Shown: one piece after another, positions 36,659-37,793 of the stretch
How positions within the stretch are numbered: the stretch's first letter is position 1
Layout: the number at the start of each line of letters is the position of its first letter
From: Burkholderiales bacterium
GTDB taxonomy: Bacteria > Pseudomonadota > Gammaproteobacteria > Burkholderiales > Burkholderiaceae_C
NCBI GenBank assembly: GCA_003963005.1
Contig: RXJW01000069.1
Span: 1-37,793, forward strand
Direction: 5' to 3'
Length of the DNA stretch: 37,793 nt
Program-made: the position numbers and the translations under genes
Notes under the pieces: model-generated
What the model saw: only the letters and a program-made list of their open reading frames with translations
Database searches by the model: none
Told to the model about the DNA's origin: nothing

Positions 36659-37459
36659 TCACTGCTTGGCGGCACGCCCCGACGCATCAAAATGGGCCTT
36701 CACTTCGGCCACCCCGTCGACGATGCCGCTGAGCACCTTCGCCTGGCGCTTCAGCTGGAAATCCAGTTCGCCCAGGTGGCGCTCCAGGGCCTGCTCGACC
36801 TGGGAGCCGAAGGTTTCCGGCGGCAGCCGCAGCCACGCGGCGGATTCGCCGCCGTCGCGTTCCACGATCGCTCCGGCGGCAGCTGCGATGCGGAGCATGG
36901 GACGGTTTTCGGTCAGCGCGTGGATGAAGAGGGTGTCGATGCCCCGGTTGCGGGCATGCAGCGCGGCGGCATCGAACAGGCGCCGCCCCAGGCCGCGGCT
37001 GCGCGCGTGGGCCAGCACCGAGACGCCGAACTCGGCCATCGTGCGTTGCGGTTCGCCGGGCATGGGCAGGCCGTAGGCGACGTGGGCGAGGGCGACGAGT
37101 TGCAGGCGCCGGTTGAAGATGCCCAGCACCTCGTCGCGGGCGAAATCAAGGCTGAGCGCGTACTTGCGGATCTGCTCGTCGGACGCCGGGTAGCCGAATC
37201 GCAGGTAGCGGTCCGGCGGCTCCAGGGCCAGCAGGTGCTCGATGATGCGGCGGCGGTGGCGACGGGCCAGCGACCGGATCGGCACCCAGGTCGACAGCCG
37301 CTCCAACGCGGCCCGGGCGCCGGCCAGCGCCCCGGTGGGCGGCGGCAGGGCAGGGGAGGGCGGCGCCGCAGCGTCAGGGCCGAACGCCGACAGCTCATGC
37401 GTCCACCCGGTGACGGCGTCATCGGGCGGGGGTGGGGGAGCGGGAATCGGCGTCGACAT
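36659..37459 (-). CDS. GNAT-family N-acetyltransferase
   Basis: A 266-residue protein. The first 60 residues are Pro/Ala-rich and probably disordered. The GNAT core spans about 70-215: [36 protein letters not shown], then [56 protein letters not shown], with the acetyl-CoA motif A loop SRGLGRRL. The C-terminal helix [20 protein letters not shown] may form a coiled coil. The acceptor substrate is unknown. It is divergent from rplM. Confidence 0.88.
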   Translation of the reverse strand: MSTPIPAPPPPPDDAVTGWTHELSAFGPDAAAPPSPALPPPTGALAGARAALERLSTWVPIRSLARRHRRRIIEHLLALEPPDRYLRFGYPASDEQIRKYALSLDFARDEVLGIFNRRLQLVALAHVAYGLPMPGEPQRTMAEFGVSVLAHARSRGLGRRLFDAAALHARNRGIDTLFIHALTENRPMLRIAAAAGAIVERDGGESAAWLRLPPETFGSQVEQALERHLGELDFQLKRQAKVLSGIVDGVAEVKAHFDASGRAAKQ

Positions 37460-37498
37460 GGCGTGCAGGGTTCACAGGAGCGTACAGCGAGCCCCTCC

Positions 37499-37527
37499 TT
37501 TCAATCCAGTCTGCAAGCTGCTACACT
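37499..37527 (+). promoter_or_regulatory. Candidate rplM promoter
   Basis: TACACT (37522-37527) is a good -10 hexamer. A -35-like TTTCAA lies at 37499-37504, 17 bases upstream, and is weak. The position gives a leader of about 135 bases before rplM. GC-rich text (gcgggctttt) follows at the expected start site, as in ribosomal promoters. Confidence 0.4.
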
Positions 37528-37626
37528 CGCGGGCTTTTCCGTCAAAAGGCTGCGGGAAAGAAGCTTGCCGAGAGGTTGTGCACCCAAGACACAGCACCGA
37601 GGCGGGCCGCAAATCAGCCATCCATC

Positions 37627-37651
37627 GCCGGTGACCTTTCAGGCCGCCGGC
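37627..37651 (+). promoter_or_regulatory. Leader hairpin before rplM
   Basis: gccggtgacct (37627-37637) pairs with aggccgccggc (37641-37651) over 11 positions with one GU and one mismatch, closing a ttc loop. It ends 18 bases before the rplM ATG, next to a weak ribosome site. In E. coli L13 represses its own operon at translation; a leader hairpin here is a candidate site for similar control. Confidence 0.5.
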
Positions 37652-37669
37652 ACAGCGAAAGCTACTCTC

Positions 37670-37793
37670 ATGAAGACCTTCAGCGCCAAGCCGGCCGAAG
37701 TGACGCACGAGTGGTTTGTGATTGACGCCACCGACAAGGTGCTCGGACGTGTTGCCAGCGAAGTGGCACTCCGTTTGCGCGGCAAGCACAAGG
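37670..37793 (+). CDS. rplM: Ribosomal protein L13, N-terminal part
   Basis: The first 41 residues, [41 protein letters not shown], are the typical start of bacterial L13; the window ends inside the gene. L13 is an early-assembly protein of the 50S subunit. rpsI (S9) normally follows. Leader region described separately. Confidence 0.97.
   Translation, partial: MKTFSAKPAEVTHEWFVIDATDKVLGRVASEVALRLRGKHK

Overview
The window is a high-GC (about 70% by eye), densely packed piece of a betaproteobacterial chromosome, most likely Burkholderiales of the Rubrivivax/Leptothrix/Ideonella/Roseateles kind. The evidence is the gene content and style: an FadA-type thiolase, an Atm1-type ABC exporter, GlmU, TtcA, MsrPQ, AlkB, an ImuA-ImuB-DnaE2 mutasome and the start of rplM, with GTG/TTG starts and long antisense open frames typical of such GC. 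Species cannot be fixed from the sequence alone. I see no tRNA, rRNA, CRISPR array, prophage or complete insertion sequence, and no gene-free stretch longer than about 235 bases.

Layout. 1-2.7 kb: end of a thiolase, a DUF1569 protein, an enoyl-CoA isomerase/hydratase-family enzyme and an SGNH esterase, all forward. 2.6-5.3 kb: a hot-dog thioesterase divergent from an Atm1-type exporter, then a small membrane protein. 5.3-10.8 kb: a YecA/UPF0149 protein, a small unknown, a REP-associated tyrosine transposase (RAYT), an exported amidohydrolase-like protein, penicillin-binding protein 1A and a VOC protein. 10.9-15.6 kb: small envelope and lipoprotein genes, an SRPBCC protein divergent from a phytanoyl-CoA dioxygenase-like enzyme across a 17-bp palindrome, and a BON-domain protein closed by a clear hairpin. 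15.6-20.1 kb: glmU, a DUF4136 lipoprotein, ttcA and a nitronate monooxygenase-like flavoenzyme. 20.2-24.1 kb: a reverse-strand run in the order msrP, msrQ, a flavoprotein-FolB fusion, then a two-module siroheme-decarboxylase-like (AhbA/AhbB/NirD-L type) protein preceded by FNR-like sites. 24.2-25.9 kb: alkB and a macrodomain protein, forward. 25.9-28.8 kb: a lower-GC, accessory-looking patch of unknown genes, REP-like palindromes, an alpha/beta hydrolase and a membrane protein of unknown function. 28.9-34.4 kb: imuA-imuB-dnaE2 behind an almost ideal LexA box. 34.5-37.5 kb: srkA, a DUF2726 protein and a GNAT acetyltransferase. 37.7 kb: start of rplM behind a promoter and a leader hairpin.

The most interesting parts are (a) the single-frame fusion of a thioredoxin-reductase-like flavoprotein to dihydroneopterin aldolase directly behind msrPQ, which may couple pterin synthesis or flavin reduction to periplasmic methionine-sulfoxide repair; (b) the divergent siroheme-decarboxylase-like gene in the same run, outside any visible heme-d1 or nir cluster; (c) the 326-residue membrane protein next to the mutasome; and (d) the RAYT gene together with REP-like palindromes about 20 kb away. 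None is proven new here. Several long antisense open frames were judged to be coding shadows and left out.
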